NCBI GenBank assembly: GCA_001898965.1
Contig: MKVW01000005.1
Coordinates: forward strand, 239,224-303,223
Length of the DNA stretch: 64,000 nt
Direction: 5' to 3'
From: Rhizobiales bacterium 62-17
Lineage (GTDB): Bacteria; Pseudomonadota; Alphaproteobacteria; Rhizobiales; Beijerinckiaceae
Made by a program: the position numbers and the translations under genes. Shown one piece after another: positions 1-8,711 of the stretch; position 1 is the first letter of the stretch, and the number at the start of each line of letters is the position of its first letter. The notes under the pieces are model-generated. The model saw only the letters and a list, made by a program, of their open reading frames with translations. It searched no databases and was not told the DNA's origin.

Positions 1-551
1 GCTTCACGCGCTTCGTCGTCGCGCTGTCGTTTCTGCGATCGGGGATTGGCCTGCAAAGCACGCCGTCCAATATCATCCTCATCAGCCTTGCCCTCTTCAT
101 GACCTTCTATGTCATGACGCCGACATTCGACCGCGCCTGGGAGAATGGCGTGCGTCCGCTGATGGAAAACAGCATCACGGAACAGGAGGCGATGGTTCGC
201 ATCTCGACGCCGTTCCGCGAATTCATGCTGGCGCAGGTGCGCGAAAAGGATCTCAAGTTGTTTTCCGAACTTGCGCGCGAAAAGTTCAAGGTCAATAGCG
301 AGGACGTGGTCGATTTCCGCATTCTGATTCCGGCCTTCATGATCTCGGAATTGCGCCGCGGATTCGAGATCGGCTTTCTCATCGCCATTCCATTTTTGGT
401 CATCGATATGATCGTGGCCACGCTCACCATGTCGATGGGCATGATGATGATGCCGCCCTCGGTGATCGCCTTGCCGGTGAAAGTCCTGTTCTTCGTCCTG
501 ATCGACGGCTGGAACATGCTTGTGGGCAGCCTGGTCCGATCGGTCGTATAA
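1..551 (+). CDS. fliP: Flagellar type III export protein FliP, C-terminal part
   Basis: The reading frame is open from base 3 and the gene begins before the window, so only the last 182 residues are seen. FliP is a core membrane protein of the flagellar export gate, working with FliQ, FliR, FlhA and FlhB, all of which except FliP's own start are in this window. The visible part has a hydrophobic segment, a hydrophilic stretch and the FliP signature PFLVIDMIVATLTMSMGMMM followed by a last hydrophobic helix. Its position before the flagellin gene fits rhizobial flagellar order. Family assignment is firm; the N-terminus cannot be judged. Confidence 0.96.
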   Translation, partial: FTRFVVALSFLRSGIGLQSTPSNIILISLALFMTFYVMTPTFDRAWENGVRPLMENSITEQEAMVRISTPFREFMLAQVREKDLKLFSELAREKFKVNSEDVVDFRILIPAFMISELRRGFEIGFLIAIPFLVIDMIVATLTMSMGMMMMPPSVIALPVKVLFFVLIDGWNMLVGSLVRSVV

Positions 552-563
552 AAAATTTCCCAG

Positions 564-591
564 AACGCGGCCGCCGCGCCGGATCCGCGTT
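564..591. other. Inverted repeat after fliP
   Basis: AACGCGG at 564-570 is exactly complementary to CCGCGTT at 585-591, with a 14-base GC-rich loop. It lies 13 bases past the fliP stop. No run of T follows, so it is a weak terminator candidate; it may instead stabilise the fliP mRNA end. Confidence 0.35.
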
Positions 592-600
592 GAGGACTTA

Positions 601-743
601 TTAAGACTCTGATACGTACTGTGCGCAGATAGCAGGTTGTGGCCCCTGGATGAATCCGGGCCCAAAGGCATGATGTCGCCCTGCTATACCGGTGCAAGTC
701 CGGAATGTCCCCCATGTTAGTTCAGTTCAAAGGGACATCAGTT
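601..743 (+). promoter_or_regulatory. Structured 5' leader of the flagellin mRNA
   Basis: Four helices can be drawn by eye. A long-range stem pairs ATAGCAGG (629-636) with CCTGCTAT (680-687). Inside it is a hairpin GGCCC (641-645) with GGGCC (658-662). Then follows a CCGG hairpin (689-692 with 700-703, 7-base loop). Last, ATGTCCC (705-711) pairs with GGGACAT (732-738), which contains the likely ribosome binding site of the flagellin start at 744. The stretch 666-680 (AGGCATGATGTCGCC) is nearly identical in a second leader at 29660-29674. Structured leaders upstream of rhizobial flagellin genes have been described as the flg-Rhizobiales RNA motif; membership here is inferred, since no covariance search could be run. 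FlbT, encoded at 13001, acts on flagellin leaders in Caulobacter. Confidence 0.7.
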
Positions 744-1673
744 ATGGCTAGCCTTCTCACCAACAATTCCGCGATGATCGCCTTGCAGACGTTGACGCAG
801 ACGTCCAAGGACTTGGCCACGACCCAATCGCACATTTCGACCGGTCTGCGCGTCACCAGCGCCGCTGATAACGCCGCCTACTGGACGATCGCCACCAAGA
901 TGAAGTCCGACAACGACGCGAATTCGTCGGTTACGGACGCCTTGAACCTCGGCGCCGCGACTGTCGACGTCGGCATGGCGGCTCTGAATTCCTCGAAGGA
1001 CCTGGTTTCGCAGATCAAGGCGAAGCTCGTCACCGCTTCTCAGGCTGGCGTTGATCGCACCGCCGTGCAGGCCGATATCGCGCAGCTCCAGAAGCAGCTC
1101 AAGAGCGTTGCCGACTCCGCCGCCGTTTCCGGCCAGAACTGGGTTTCTGTCGATTCCAGCGCGACCGACTACAACGCGACCAAGAAGACCGTCGCTTCCT
1201 TCACGAAGGATGCGGCTGGCGCCGTGTCGATCGGCACGATCGATCTCGACGCTTCGAAGACCGCGCTTTATGACGCCGCCGCCACCGGCGCGACCGGCGG
1301 CATTCTCGATAAAGAGCGGACCATCGGCACCGACACGACCTCGATCGCCACGATGGACATCTCGGCTCTGACCGATTCGGCTGCCGACCAGGCGACAATG
1401 GCCAACTACATCAAGATGGCCGACACCGCGTTCGGTGACATCACGGCCGCCGCTTCGACCATGGGTTCGGTCAAGACCCGTATGTCGATCCAGCAGACCT
1501 TCGTGTCGCAGCTGTCGGACGCCATCACCAGCGGCATCGGCTCGCTCGTGGACGCCGACATGAACAAGGAATCGACCCGTCTGCAGGCCCTCCAGGTCCA
1601 GCAGCAGCTCGGCGTTCAGTCGATGTCGATCGCGAATCAGAACACCCAGATGATCCTGAGCCTCTTCCGCTAA
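744..1673 (+). CDS. fliC: Flagellin
   Basis: This 309-residue protein is the filament subunit, exported by the flagellar type III system and polymerised outside the cell. The N-terminal D0/D1 region (residues 1-60, with SHISTGLRVTSAADNAAYW) and the C-terminal helix (LQVQQQLGVQSMSIANQNTQ near the end) are typical rhizobial flagellin; the middle is a short variable domain. A start 13 codons upstream (705) is possible, but ATG 744 is preferred because it begins the conserved MASLLTNNSA and has AAAGGGA 8 bases upstream. It sits alone between fliP and fliF with its own leader and a strong terminator, so it is probably transcribed as a single gene. It is the only flagellin in the window. Confidence 0.96.
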   Translation: MASLLTNNSAMIALQTLTQTSKDLATTQSHISTGLRVTSAADNAAYWTIATKMKSDNDANSSVTDALNLGAATVDVGMAALNSSKDLVSQIKAKLVTASQAGVDRTAVQADIAQLQKQLKSVADSAAVSGQNWVSVDSSATDYNATKKTVASFTKDAAGAVSIGTIDLDASKTALYDAAATGATGGILDKERTIGTDTTSIATMDISALTDSAADQATMANYIKMADTAFGDITAAASTMGSVKTRMSIQQTFVSQLSDAITSGIGSLVDADMNKESTRLQALQVQQQLGVQSMSIANQNTQMILSLFR

Positions 1674-1697
1674 GATCGCTGATTAAACCAATCGTAG

Positions 1698-1724
1698 GCC
1701 GCGCTGGAAACAGCGCGGCTTTTT
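1698..1724 (+). terminator. Rho-independent terminator of flagellin
   Basis: A perfect 9-bp stem (GCCGCGCTG 1698-1706 with CAGCGCGGC 1711-1719) closed by a GAAA tetraloop is followed by five T. It starts 24 bases after the flagellin stop. Confidence 0.93.
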
Positions 1725-1798
1725 CTGTTTCAATCCTCGCACAAGCTTCAGCGTGAACTGTTCAACAGGATCGTTTTACCAGCAGGTGGAATCGGCTT

Positions 1799-3451
1799 GT
1801 GAATGGGGTCACGGAACAGGTTGAACGGCTGTGGAACAGCCTTTTGGGGCTCGGCCGCCGCCGGTTGATCGCGCTGGCCATGGTCGGCGCGACGGTTTTC
1901 ATCGCCACAGGTCTGGTCGGCTACCAAATGAGCCGCCCTTCGTTCGAGGTGCTCTATGCCGGTCTCGACCGGCAGGACGTCACCCGAATCAGCTCCGCGC
2001 TCACGGAAGCGGGGATCAACTTCGACATCGGCTCCGATGGGACGACCGTCTACGCGCGGTACGGCCAGACGGCCCGGGCGCGCATGCTGCTGGCCGAAAA
2101 GGGCCTGCCGAGCGGAGCCAACGCCGGTTATGAGCTGTTCGACAAGGTCGGTTCCTTCGGCCTGACGTCGTTCATGCAGGAAGTCACCCGCGTGCGCGCG
2201 GCCGAGGGTGAACTCGCCCGAACGATCCAGTTCATGCGCGGGGTCAAGGCGGCCCGGGTGCATATCGTCATGGGCGACGAAGGTACGTTCCGGCGCGGCC
2301 GGCAGACGCCGTCCGCTTCCGTGGCAATCCGCACCGACGCGACCAATGACGCGGCCATCGCCGCCGCGATCCGTCATCTGGTGGCGGCCGCCGTTCCGGG
2401 CATGCTGACCGAGCATGTCACGGTCATCGACAGCGACGGCACGGTGTTGACGTCGTCGGAGAGTGAAACCGATGCGGCGCCAGGCCGCCTGCGCGGCCTG
2501 GAACGGTCGGTCTCGAAGGAAATTCAGGACAACATCCGCAAGACGTTGTCGCCTTATCTGAGCCCGAAGAACTTCCAGATCAGCGTCTCGACACGGTTGA
2601 ACACCGATCGGCGCCAGACCAACGAAACGGTCTATAACCCGGAATCGCGGGTGGAGCGCTCGGTCCGCGTCATCAAGGAAAATCAGCAGTCGCAGAATTC
2701 CACCAGCCAGCAGCAGGCGACCAGCGTTGATCGCAACCTGCCGCAACAGCAGCAGGATCGCGGCCGGAACGGCGACAACAAGCAGTCGAATGAAGAAAAT
2801 CAGAAGCGCGAGGAGCTCACCAATTATGAGATTTCCTCGAAGACGACCACCACGGTCAGCGGCGGCTATACGGTCGATGCTCTGTCGGTCGCCGTCGTCA
2901 TCAACCGCGCCAGTCTGGCGGGCGATGGCAAGCTGACGGCGGAGCAAATTGCCGCCCGGGCGGCGGAGATCGAACAGATCGTTGCCACGGCTTCCGGTGC
3001 GCGGCGGGATCGCGGCGACACGGTGAAGGTGAGCGTCGTCGATTTCGTTGCCACCGATCGGGATCTCGATCCTGGAACTGGCGGCCAGGGTGTGATGGAT
3101 CTCCTGGGCCGATATGCCGGTACGCTCATCAATTCGCTCGTCACGCTGCTGGCGATTGGCCTGGTTCTGTTCTTTGGCGTGCGCCCGGCGACCCGTGCCT
3201 TGCTGGCGGTCGCCGAGCCGGCGGAAGAGCCGCAGACGCCGCTTCTGACCAACGAAGCGGGCCAGATGCGGATCGAGGATCGAACGATGGCCTCACCGAT
3301 GCCGACGTTGGATCTGGCGCCGCCTCTGCCCGATCCGATGGCCCAGCCGATCCATGCGGCCCGCGCGCGGCTGGAACAAATCATCGCGCTCGATGAAACC
3401 CAGTCCGTGGCGGTTCTCAAACAATGGATGAACCATAGGGTGGCGGCGTGA
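1799..3451 (+). CDS. fliF: Flagellar MS-ring protein FliF
   Basis: FliF (550 residues) forms the MS ring in the inner membrane, the base on which the rotor and export gate assemble. There is an N-terminal transmembrane helix at about residues 22-44, a periplasmic region with the YscJ-like ring domains, a low-complexity Gln/Asn-rich stretch near residues 300-340, a second helix at about 442-459, and a C-terminal tail (about 520-550) that in the family binds FliG. The start is GTG with AGGTGGA about 8 bases upstream. Its stop overlaps the GTG of the next gene by 4 bases. Length and domain order are normal for the family. Confidence 0.96.
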   Translation: MNGVTEQVERLWNSLLGLGRRRLIALAMVGATVFIATGLVGYQMSRPSFEVLYAGLDRQDVTRISSALTEAGINFDIGSDGTTVYARYGQTARARMLLAEKGLPSGANAGYELFDKVGSFGLTSFMQEVTRVRAAEGELARTIQFMRGVKAARVHIVMGDEGTFRRGRQTPSASVAIRTDATNDAAIAAAIRHLVAAAVPGMLTEHVTVIDSDGTVLTSSESETDAAPGRLRGLERSVSKEIQDNIRKTLSPYLSPKNFQISVSTRLNTDRRQTNETVYNPESRVERSVRVIKENQQSQNSTSQQQATSVDRNLPQQQQDRGRNGDNKQSNEENQKREELTNYEISSKTTTTVSGGYTVDALSVAVVINRASLAGDGKLTAEQIAARAAEIEQIVATASGARRDRGDTVKVSVVDFVATDRDLDPGTGGQGVMDLLGRYAGTLINSLVTLLAIGLVLFFGVRPATRALLAVAEPAEEPQTPLLTNEAGQMRIEDRTMASPMPTLDLAPPLPDPMAQPIHAARARLEQIIALDETQSVAVLKQWMNHRVAA

Positions 3452-4071
3452 AAACCGTTCCGGTGGCGCTCTATCTCAGTCGAATGGAATCCGTGCCCGC
3501 CCGTCCAAGTCTCGTCGACCTGGCGATGGCCTTGAAAGAAACGGCGGTGGGAATTTCCGAGCAGGACTGCGCCTTGCGCGTCGCCGAAAGCCGCGAGCAG
3601 GGTCTGCTGGAAGGGCGCTCTTCGGCCTTGCAGGAAGGCGAACAGCTTCTTGCCGCTGAGCGGGCGCATTTCGAAGAACGATTGGCAGACGAGCGTCGGC
3701 GCTGGGTCGAGGAAGAGGCCGTGGCGATGCGAACAGCCATTTTAGGTGGGCTCGACCGGATGTCGGGGCATATTTCGTCGAAAGTGGCGGACGCGCTGAA
3801 GCCCGTCATCGTCGATGCGGTTCGCGCCAATATGCAGGCTGCTCTGGTCGACAAGCTGACCCAGTTGATGGGAACCGATGGCACGACGCGGATCGAGATC
3901 AGTGGACCCGCTGACCTTGTCGCGGCCATCTGCACCGCGCTGCCCGAGCATTTGAACGTGGTGCGTGGCGACGCTCATGATGGAGTCGACGTCCGGGTTG
4001 CGGTTCAGGATACGGAGCTGCAAACGAGCATCGGGGCCTGGATTTCGGCTTTTCAGCATTCGGGTTCGTGA
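3448..4071 (+). CDS. FliH-like flagellar export stator protein
   Basis: The 207-residue protein has a Glu/Arg-rich, probably coiled-coil segment at about residues 45-95 (many EQ, EE and RR pairs) followed by a C-terminal domain with GDAHDGVDVRVAVQDTELQT, which resembles the end of FliH/vacuolar-ATPase subunit E proteins. FliH links the FliI ATPase to the export gate. The gene sits directly between fliF and motB, overlapping both by 4 bases, and starts with GTG. The assignment rests on shape and position; sequence identity to characterised FliH is not obvious by eye, so it could be another rhizobial flagellar protein. fliI itself is distant and on the other strand. Confidence 0.6.
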   Translation: MKTVPVALYLSRMESVPARPSLVDLAMALKETAVGISEQDCALRVAESREQGLLEGRSSALQEGEQLLAAERAHFEERLADERRRWVEEEAVAMRTAILGGLDRMSGHISSKVADALKPVIVDAVRANMQAALVDKLTQLMGTDGTTRIEISGPADLVAAICTALPEHLNVVRGDAHDGVDVRVAVQDTELQTSIGAWISAFQHSGS

Positions 4072-5411
4072 GCTTCTCCATGGCGGAACAGGAAAGACCT
4101 CACGAAATCGTCATCATCCGGCGCGGCCGGCACGACGATGACGATCATCATCACGGTGGCGTCTGGAAGATCGCCTTTGCCGACTTCATGACCGCCATGA
4201 TGGCGTTCTTTCTCGTTCTTTGGATCGTCAATTCCTCCAGCAAGGAGACGCGCTCTTCCATCGCGCTCTATTTCAATCCGGTGCAGCTTTCCAACAGCAC
4301 GCCGGCGCGCAAAGGCCTGCAAGATGCCAAGCGGCTGGATTCCGATGCGGACCATACGACGGAAAATAACGCGCCGGGGGATGTGAAGGGCGATGACAAG
4401 AATGTCGGCGTCCCGGCGGCGGGCGGCGGTCCGCATCAAATGCAGCGGCTCGATGCCGAGCCGGAGCCCAGCGACGCCAAAAAGCCGAAAAACGCTTCGG
4501 AAGTGAAAGAGAAAATGCCGGCCCGGGCTGGCGTCGAGGCAAGCGGTGCCGCGCAAGTCGCACCCCGGCAAGGGGCTCTTAACGACACGGCTTTGTTTCG
4601 CGACCCTTACGCCGTTCTCTCCGAGATCGCGGCGTCGCGGGACGAGGGCGGGTTGAAAAAGGAAACGCGGGAACGGCCGCCGGAAGCCACCAGCGGCCGG
4701 CCGGGCCTCAATGCCACCGAGATCTTCCGCGATCCGTTCGAGCCGGTGCTTCCGGTCGTGCGGCCGCAGCCATTGGATACGTCGACCGCCAATCGGATTG
4801 CCAACACGCCGGATGTGTCGGCCCAGCCGCCGCAATCGATTGCCGGAGAGGGAAGCGTTCCTGTCAATGCTGCCAATCCGCCGCAAGCCAGTCCGCCTCC
4901 GGCGAGAGCGGCATCGGCCGAAGAGACGGCAGGAGAGAATGCGGATCCGACGGCGAAATTGAAGACGTTGCTCGATCAAGCGCTGCGAGACGAAGTGGAT
5001 GTCAAGAAGTCGCCGCGGATCGAACTCAAGACGACGCCGGAAGGCACACTGATCAGCCTGACCGACGATCTCGAATTCGGCATGTTCAAGATCGGATCGG
5101 CGGAACCGGATCCAAAGACCGTCCGCGTGATGGCGAAAATCGGCACGATCTTGAAGTCGGTACCCGGCTCCGTGGTGGTGCGCGGTCACACCGACGCGCG
5201 TTCCTATCGCAGCGGCGGATCGGGCGACAATTGGCGTCTGTCATCGTCTCGGGCGCAGATGGCTTTCTATATGCTGGTGCGGGGCGGATTTGACGAGAAG
5301 CGGTTTGATCGCGTCGAAGGCCATGCGGACCGGCATTTGAAGAACGCCGCCGCTCCCTTCGCGGCGGAAAACCGCAGAATTGAAATTCTGATCAGGAAAG
5401 ACAAATCGTGA
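4068..5411 (+). CDS. motB: Flagellar motor stator protein MotB
   Basis: MotB (447 residues) anchors the stator to peptidoglycan and, with MotA, forms the proton channel. The transmembrane segment at about residues 32-55 contains FADFMTAMMAFF, with Asp39 matching the proton-carrying aspartate. A long Pro/Ala-rich linker (about 60-300) precedes an OmpA-like peptidoglycan-binding domain (about 310-445) with VVVRGHTDAR. The long linker is typical of rhizobial MotB and provides the place where MotC acts. The GTG at 4068 overlaps the upstream stop (GTGA), like its neighbours; an ATG at 4080 is an alternative. motA lies apart at 24715. Confidence 0.94.
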   Translation: MSFSMAEQERPHEIVIIRRGRHDDDDHHHGGVWKIAFADFMTAMMAFFLVLWIVNSSSKETRSSIALYFNPVQLSNSTPARKGLQDAKRLDSDADHTTENNAPGDVKGDDKNVGVPAAGGGPHQMQRLDAEPEPSDAKKPKNASEVKEKMPARAGVEASGAAQVAPRQGALNDTALFRDPYAVLSEIAASRDEGGLKKETRERPPEATSGRPGLNATEIFRDPFEPVLPVVRPQPLDTSTANRIANTPDVSAQPPQSIAGEGSVPVNAANPPQASPPPARAASAEETAGENADPTAKLKTLLDQALRDEVDVKKSPRIELKTTPEGTLISLTDDLEFGMFKIGSAEPDPKTVRVMAKIGTILKSVPGSVVVRGHTDARSYRSGGSGDNWRLSSSRAQMAFYMLVRGGFDEKRFDRVEGHADRHLKNAAAPFAAENRRIEILIRKDKS

Positions 5412-6571
5412 GGGCCGCGGCGATCAGCTTTGCCCTCTCGGTGTCGGTTCTGACGAGCGCTTTCGCACAGGCGCCGGAGAGCCCCGAACCGTTCCAATTG
5501 ATCCGTTCGCTGCAGATGATTCAGTCGCAGATCGCCGCCGGTAGCCAGGCCGCTTACATGGCGCAGCCAAAGCTGATGAGCCAGATCGCCGACGATTTTC
5601 TGCGGGTGCCGATGAGCGTCTGGCAGGAGGAACGTAACGCCCAAGCCGCCGCGACCTATCTTTTCAGTGGCGGCTCGGCCAGCGTCATCCGGCCCCTGGT
5701 GCAATCGAATGCGATTCAAGAGCAGAGCCGGGCCCTGGTGCGCGGTGCGCTGGCCTATGTCGAGGGGCGCGCGCAGGAAGCGATGACGCTGCTGATGAGC
5801 ATCGATGCGCGGTCCGTCAATCCCAACCTCGGCGGTCACCTCGCTCTGGTGCAGGCCGCTTTGGTCGGCCCGAAGGATCCGGTTGCGGCAAGCGGCTTTC
5901 TGGATACGGCCCGTTTGCTGATGCCGGGATCTCTCGTCGAGGAAGCTGCCCTGCGACGGCAGATCTTCATGACGGATGCCAATACCAGCCTCGATAAATT
6001 CTTCCTCATGTCGCGGCAGTATTTTCAGCGCTACCGCAATTCCGTCTACGCCTCCAATTATTGGCCGCGTTTCACCCATCTCCTTTCGCATTCGACGCTA
6101 TTGGCGCAGGAAGGGGATTTCGAAAAGATCGAAACGTTCCTCGCCGATTTCAAACCTGTCGAACAGCGCGATCTCTATCTGAACATGGCCCAATCGGCGA
6201 TCCGACAGGGATATGCCAAAAACGCACAACGCTGGGCGCGCAATGCGCGGGATCTGTCAACGACGGGCGGCACGGAGGCGACCCGGGCCGAACTCTATCA
6301 AGGCGCGGCGATGATCGCCGACAATCAGCTAGCCGAGGGGCTACGAAAGCTGCAGGCGTTGCCGGAGAAGGATCTTGCTGGCGAGGACCGGGAACTGAGC
6401 ATCGCGGCGCGCGCTTTGGCGACGAAACTGCGCGCGCCAGTTGCGCCATTGAATCAGGCATCGATCGATCGTTTGGCGCGGACGCTGATTGAGCCGCGTC
6501 CGGTCTTTCTGGCGGCGCAACAGGCGATCAGTGAAGCCGATAAGCTTCTCAATAAGGACGCGCAGAAATGA
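5408..6571 (+). CDS. motC: Periplasmic motility protein MotC
   Basis: This 387-residue protein starts with a signal peptide (cleavage likely after residue 21, in TSAFAQ|AP) and is otherwise soluble and helix-rich, with tetratricopeptide-like alternation in its second half. It matches the rhizobial MotC family, a periplasmic partner of MotB needed for motor rotation in Sinorhizobium. It starts with GTG in a 4-base overlap with motB and ends in a 4-base overlap with fliK, giving the motB-motC-motD order known from Sinorhizobium. Family assignment comes from recognised segments such as the PMSVWQEERNAQAAATYLFS stretch plus this context. Confidence 0.88.
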   Translation: MRAAAISFALSVSVLTSAFAQAPESPEPFQLIRSLQMIQSQIAAGSQAAYMAQPKLMSQIADDFLRVPMSVWQEERNAQAAATYLFSGGSASVIRPLVQSNAIQEQSRALVRGALAYVEGRAQEAMTLLMSIDARSVNPNLGGHLALVQAALVGPKDPVAASGFLDTARLLMPGSLVEEAALRRQIFMTDANTSLDKFFLMSRQYFQRYRNSVYASNYWPRFTHLLSHSTLLAQEGDFEKIETFLADFKPVEQRDLYLNMAQSAIRQGYAKNAQRWARNARDLSTTGGTEATRAELYQGAAMIADNQLAEGLRKLQALPEKDLAGEDRELSIAARALATKLRAPVAPLNQASIDRLARTLIEPRPVFLAAQQAISEADKLLNKDAQK

Positions 6572-8112
6572 CCGATATGTCCATCGCTTCCTTTGCTGCC
6601 CAGACGCCTTATGCACCGCGCGAGCGGACGGCTGATGCATCGGCGGCAGGACGGGAAGACGGGAAGACCGGCTCTTTCGCCGAGATGCAGGAGCGGTTCG
6701 AAAGAGGCCGAGGCGCGAAGCCGGATCAAAAGCCGGGGCAGCCTCATTCGCCAGCAAGCGCTGGGCCTAGCGGACGCTGGGAGCCGCGCGATGTCGCTTC
6801 AACGCAGCCAGATGGGATACGGCAGACGACCGGTCAGGAAGCGAAACCAAAGACCGACATAAAGAGCAGTCCGCTGGACTTGTTCGTCGGTCTTGCGACG
6901 CCTGTTTCCTCCCCGACCGACGATCGGCGCGGCGAGCAAGCGTCCGAACAGGAAAATATTGATATGACCGACCTTCCTCTCGCCGCTCGCGTTCCGCAGG
7001 CGCCCGCGACGCCGCGCGATCGCACGGTCGATGTCGATGGCAAGGGTGATGCCGGCGCTTATGCCGAGATGGTGGAGCGGCCCGAAAAGACCAGCGTCAA
7101 ACCGGAGCAGACGGCCGAGCGCTTGGTTCTGTCCGCCCGCGAACTGATGATCGCCGTGGCCGGCGGACGGCGGGAGATGCGTGACGCTGGCGTCACGGAG
7201 CCGGACGACACGCGTCCAACGGACGGCCAGGAGGCCGCGCCGGTGATCCCCGCGAAGAGCGATCCGATCGCTCAGCTTATCAGTGTCGTGGCGGCGCCGG
7301 TGTTGCCGGTCGAGCCGCAACGCGCTGCCTCTTCTCTCACATCTTCCCCCGCGTCGTCGCGTCCGGCCGGGCTGTCGGACGCCTTGTCATCCGAGGCGCC
7401 CGTGCTGCCGGACGTTCACCCGGCAACAACGAAGCCGGTGGACCAGGGGCCGCGCGAAGGTCAGCAGGGACGGCAGGCCTCGATGCCTGCCAACGCCGAA
7501 GGGGCAGGGATCGGCTTGAAAGTCAGCGAAATCGTCGACGTGGACAGTGCGTCGCATTTCGCGCCGGCGGGTTCCGCGTTCCAGCAGGTGGCCACGGCGG
7601 TGCGCGAAAGCCTTGGTCCGGCACCCGGCATGCCGGTGAGACCAGGACCGGAGGTCGCCGCCGCGCGGGAGACGACAGCACCTCTGCAAGTGCTGAATCT
7701 GAAACTGCAGCCGGAATCTCTCGGCAATGTCGCCGTTCATATGCGCCTGTCGGGTGAGGCGTTGACCATGCATATCAAGGTCTCCGACGCCGCGACCTTG
7801 GCCTCCTTCCAATCGGGTTCGAACAAGCTCGAGGATCTCCTAAAAGCTTCCGGATATCAGGTCGACAAATTGACGATCGTGGCGGCGGCGCCAACTCCCG
7901 CCACGGATCAGGCGCCATCAGGCGATGCCGGGGCGCGACGCGACGGCAGTGCCTCGACCATGACGCAGTCGGGGGAACATTCGCAAGAGCGCAGTGGACA
8001 AGCACAGGACGGGCAAAGGGGTGGAGAAAGGCAAGGCGGGTTTAAGGGAAATGGTGGTCAATCGCATGAAGCTTCGGCTCCTCGTACCACTCGCGCTGGC
8101 GTTTATCTTTAG
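6568..8112 (+). CDS. fliK: Flagellar hook-length control protein FliK (MotD)
   Basis: FliK measures hook length and switches export specificity through FlhB; the rhizobial version was first called MotD. The 514-residue protein is mostly disordered (Pro, Ala, Glu and Asp rich). Two N-terminal segments are similar to each other (KTGSFAEMQERFER at about 32-45 and GAYAEMVERPEK at about 158-169), suggesting an internal duplication. The conserved C-terminal domain is at about residues 370-440, with LNLKLQPESLGNVAVHMRLS, the usual FliK export-switch signature. The tail is Gly/Gln/Ser rich. It starts in an ATGA overlap with motC, and its 3' end overlaps the next gene. Confidence 0.9.
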   Translation: MTDMSIASFAAQTPYAPRERTADASAAGREDGKTGSFAEMQERFERGRGAKPDQKPGQPHSPASAGPSGRWEPRDVASTQPDGIRQTTGQEAKPKTDIKSSPLDLFVGLATPVSSPTDDRRGEQASEQENIDMTDLPLAARVPQAPATPRDRTVDVDGKGDAGAYAEMVERPEKTSVKPEQTAERLVLSARELMIAVAGGRREMRDAGVTEPDDTRPTDGQEAAPVIPAKSDPIAQLISVVAAPVLPVEPQRAASSLTSSPASSRPAGLSDALSSEAPVLPDVHPATTKPVDQGPREGQQGRQASMPANAEGAGIGLKVSEIVDVDSASHFAPAGSAFQQVATAVRESLGPAPGMPVRPGPEVAAARETTAPLQVLNLKLQPESLGNVAVHMRLSGEALTMHIKVSDAATLASFQSGSNKLEDLLKASGYQVDKLTIVAAAPTPATDQAPSGDAGARRDGSASTMTQSGEHSQERSGQAQDGQRGGERQGGFKGNGGQSHEASAPRTTRAGVYL

Positions 8113-8656
8113 CTCAAGCGCGGCCCTGCAGGCGCAGATCAACGCACCCGCGACGGCGGCGACCTGCGAACGGGAAATGCTGCGCGCGTCGCAAAAATAT
8201 AAAGTGCCGTTGGCCGTTCTTTATGCGGTGGGGCTGACGGAGACCGGCAAAAAGGGCTCCATGCAGCCCTATGCGATGAATGTCGATGGCAAGGCGATCT
8301 TCTCCCGCTCCCTGGTGGAAGCGCAGAGTAAATTTCAGGGCTTTCTGAACAGCGGCGCGAAATTCATCGACGTTGGCTGCATGCAGATCAATCACCGCTT
8401 TCACGGCAAGCAGTTCCGGTCCCTGGCGCATATGTTCAACCCGCCCGACAATGTCGACTATGCGGCGCGTTTCCTCGTCGAGCTGAAGGCGCGCGAGCAA
8501 ACCTGGACGATGGCCGTGGCGCGTTACAATGCCGGTCCCAACAACAATCCGGCACAGAAACGGTATGTCTGCGCCGTCATCACCAACATGGTCGCCAGTG
8601 GGTTCGGAACCTGGACTCCAGCGGCCAAAAGCTTCTGCTCAAGCGGGGCCGGGTAA
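8066..8656 (+). CDS. Lytic transglycosylase (SLT domain), flagellum-associated
   Basis: A signal peptide (residues 1-24, MKLRLLVPLALAFIFSSSAA then LQAQ) precedes an SLT domain with the catalytic glutamate at about residue 59 (YAVGLTETG), then GCMQINHRFHGKQF and ARYNAGP, the standard motifs. The enzyme cuts peptidoglycan glycan strands, which would open space for the rod and hook. It follows fliK and precedes flgE, the same place as in Sinorhizobium and Brucella. The start is uncertain: ATG 8066 gives a clean signal peptide and has GGTGG 7 bases upstream; ATG 8051 is in frame but its AAGGGA is too close. The gene begins inside fliK, overlapping it by 47 bases. Confidence 0.88.
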   Translation: MKLRLLVPLALAFIFSSSAALQAQINAPATAATCEREMLRASQKYKVPLAVLYAVGLTETGKKGSMQPYAMNVDGKAIFSRSLVEAQSKFQGFLNSGAKFIDVGCMQINHRFHGKQFRSLAHMFNPPDNVDYAARFLVELKAREQTWTMAVARYNAGPNNNPAQKRYVCAVITNMVASGFGTWTPAAKSFCSSGAG

Positions 8657-8711
8657 GCCTCGCACAAGCCGTAGCCAGTCCAATAGAGAAGGTTGATCAG
8701 GAGCCTGCGAC

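Noticed and set aside
691..701. GGTGCAAGTCC in the flagellin leader resembles a cobalamin riboswitch element
   Set aside because: The other conserved parts of a cobalamin riboswitch are missing, the leader is too short, and the second copy reads GGTTTCAGTCC. The flagellar context fits a flagellin leader better.
1748..2947. Long open frame antisense to fliF
   Set aside because: Low-complexity, Arg-rich product from a high-GC antisense frame; fliF is fully supported.
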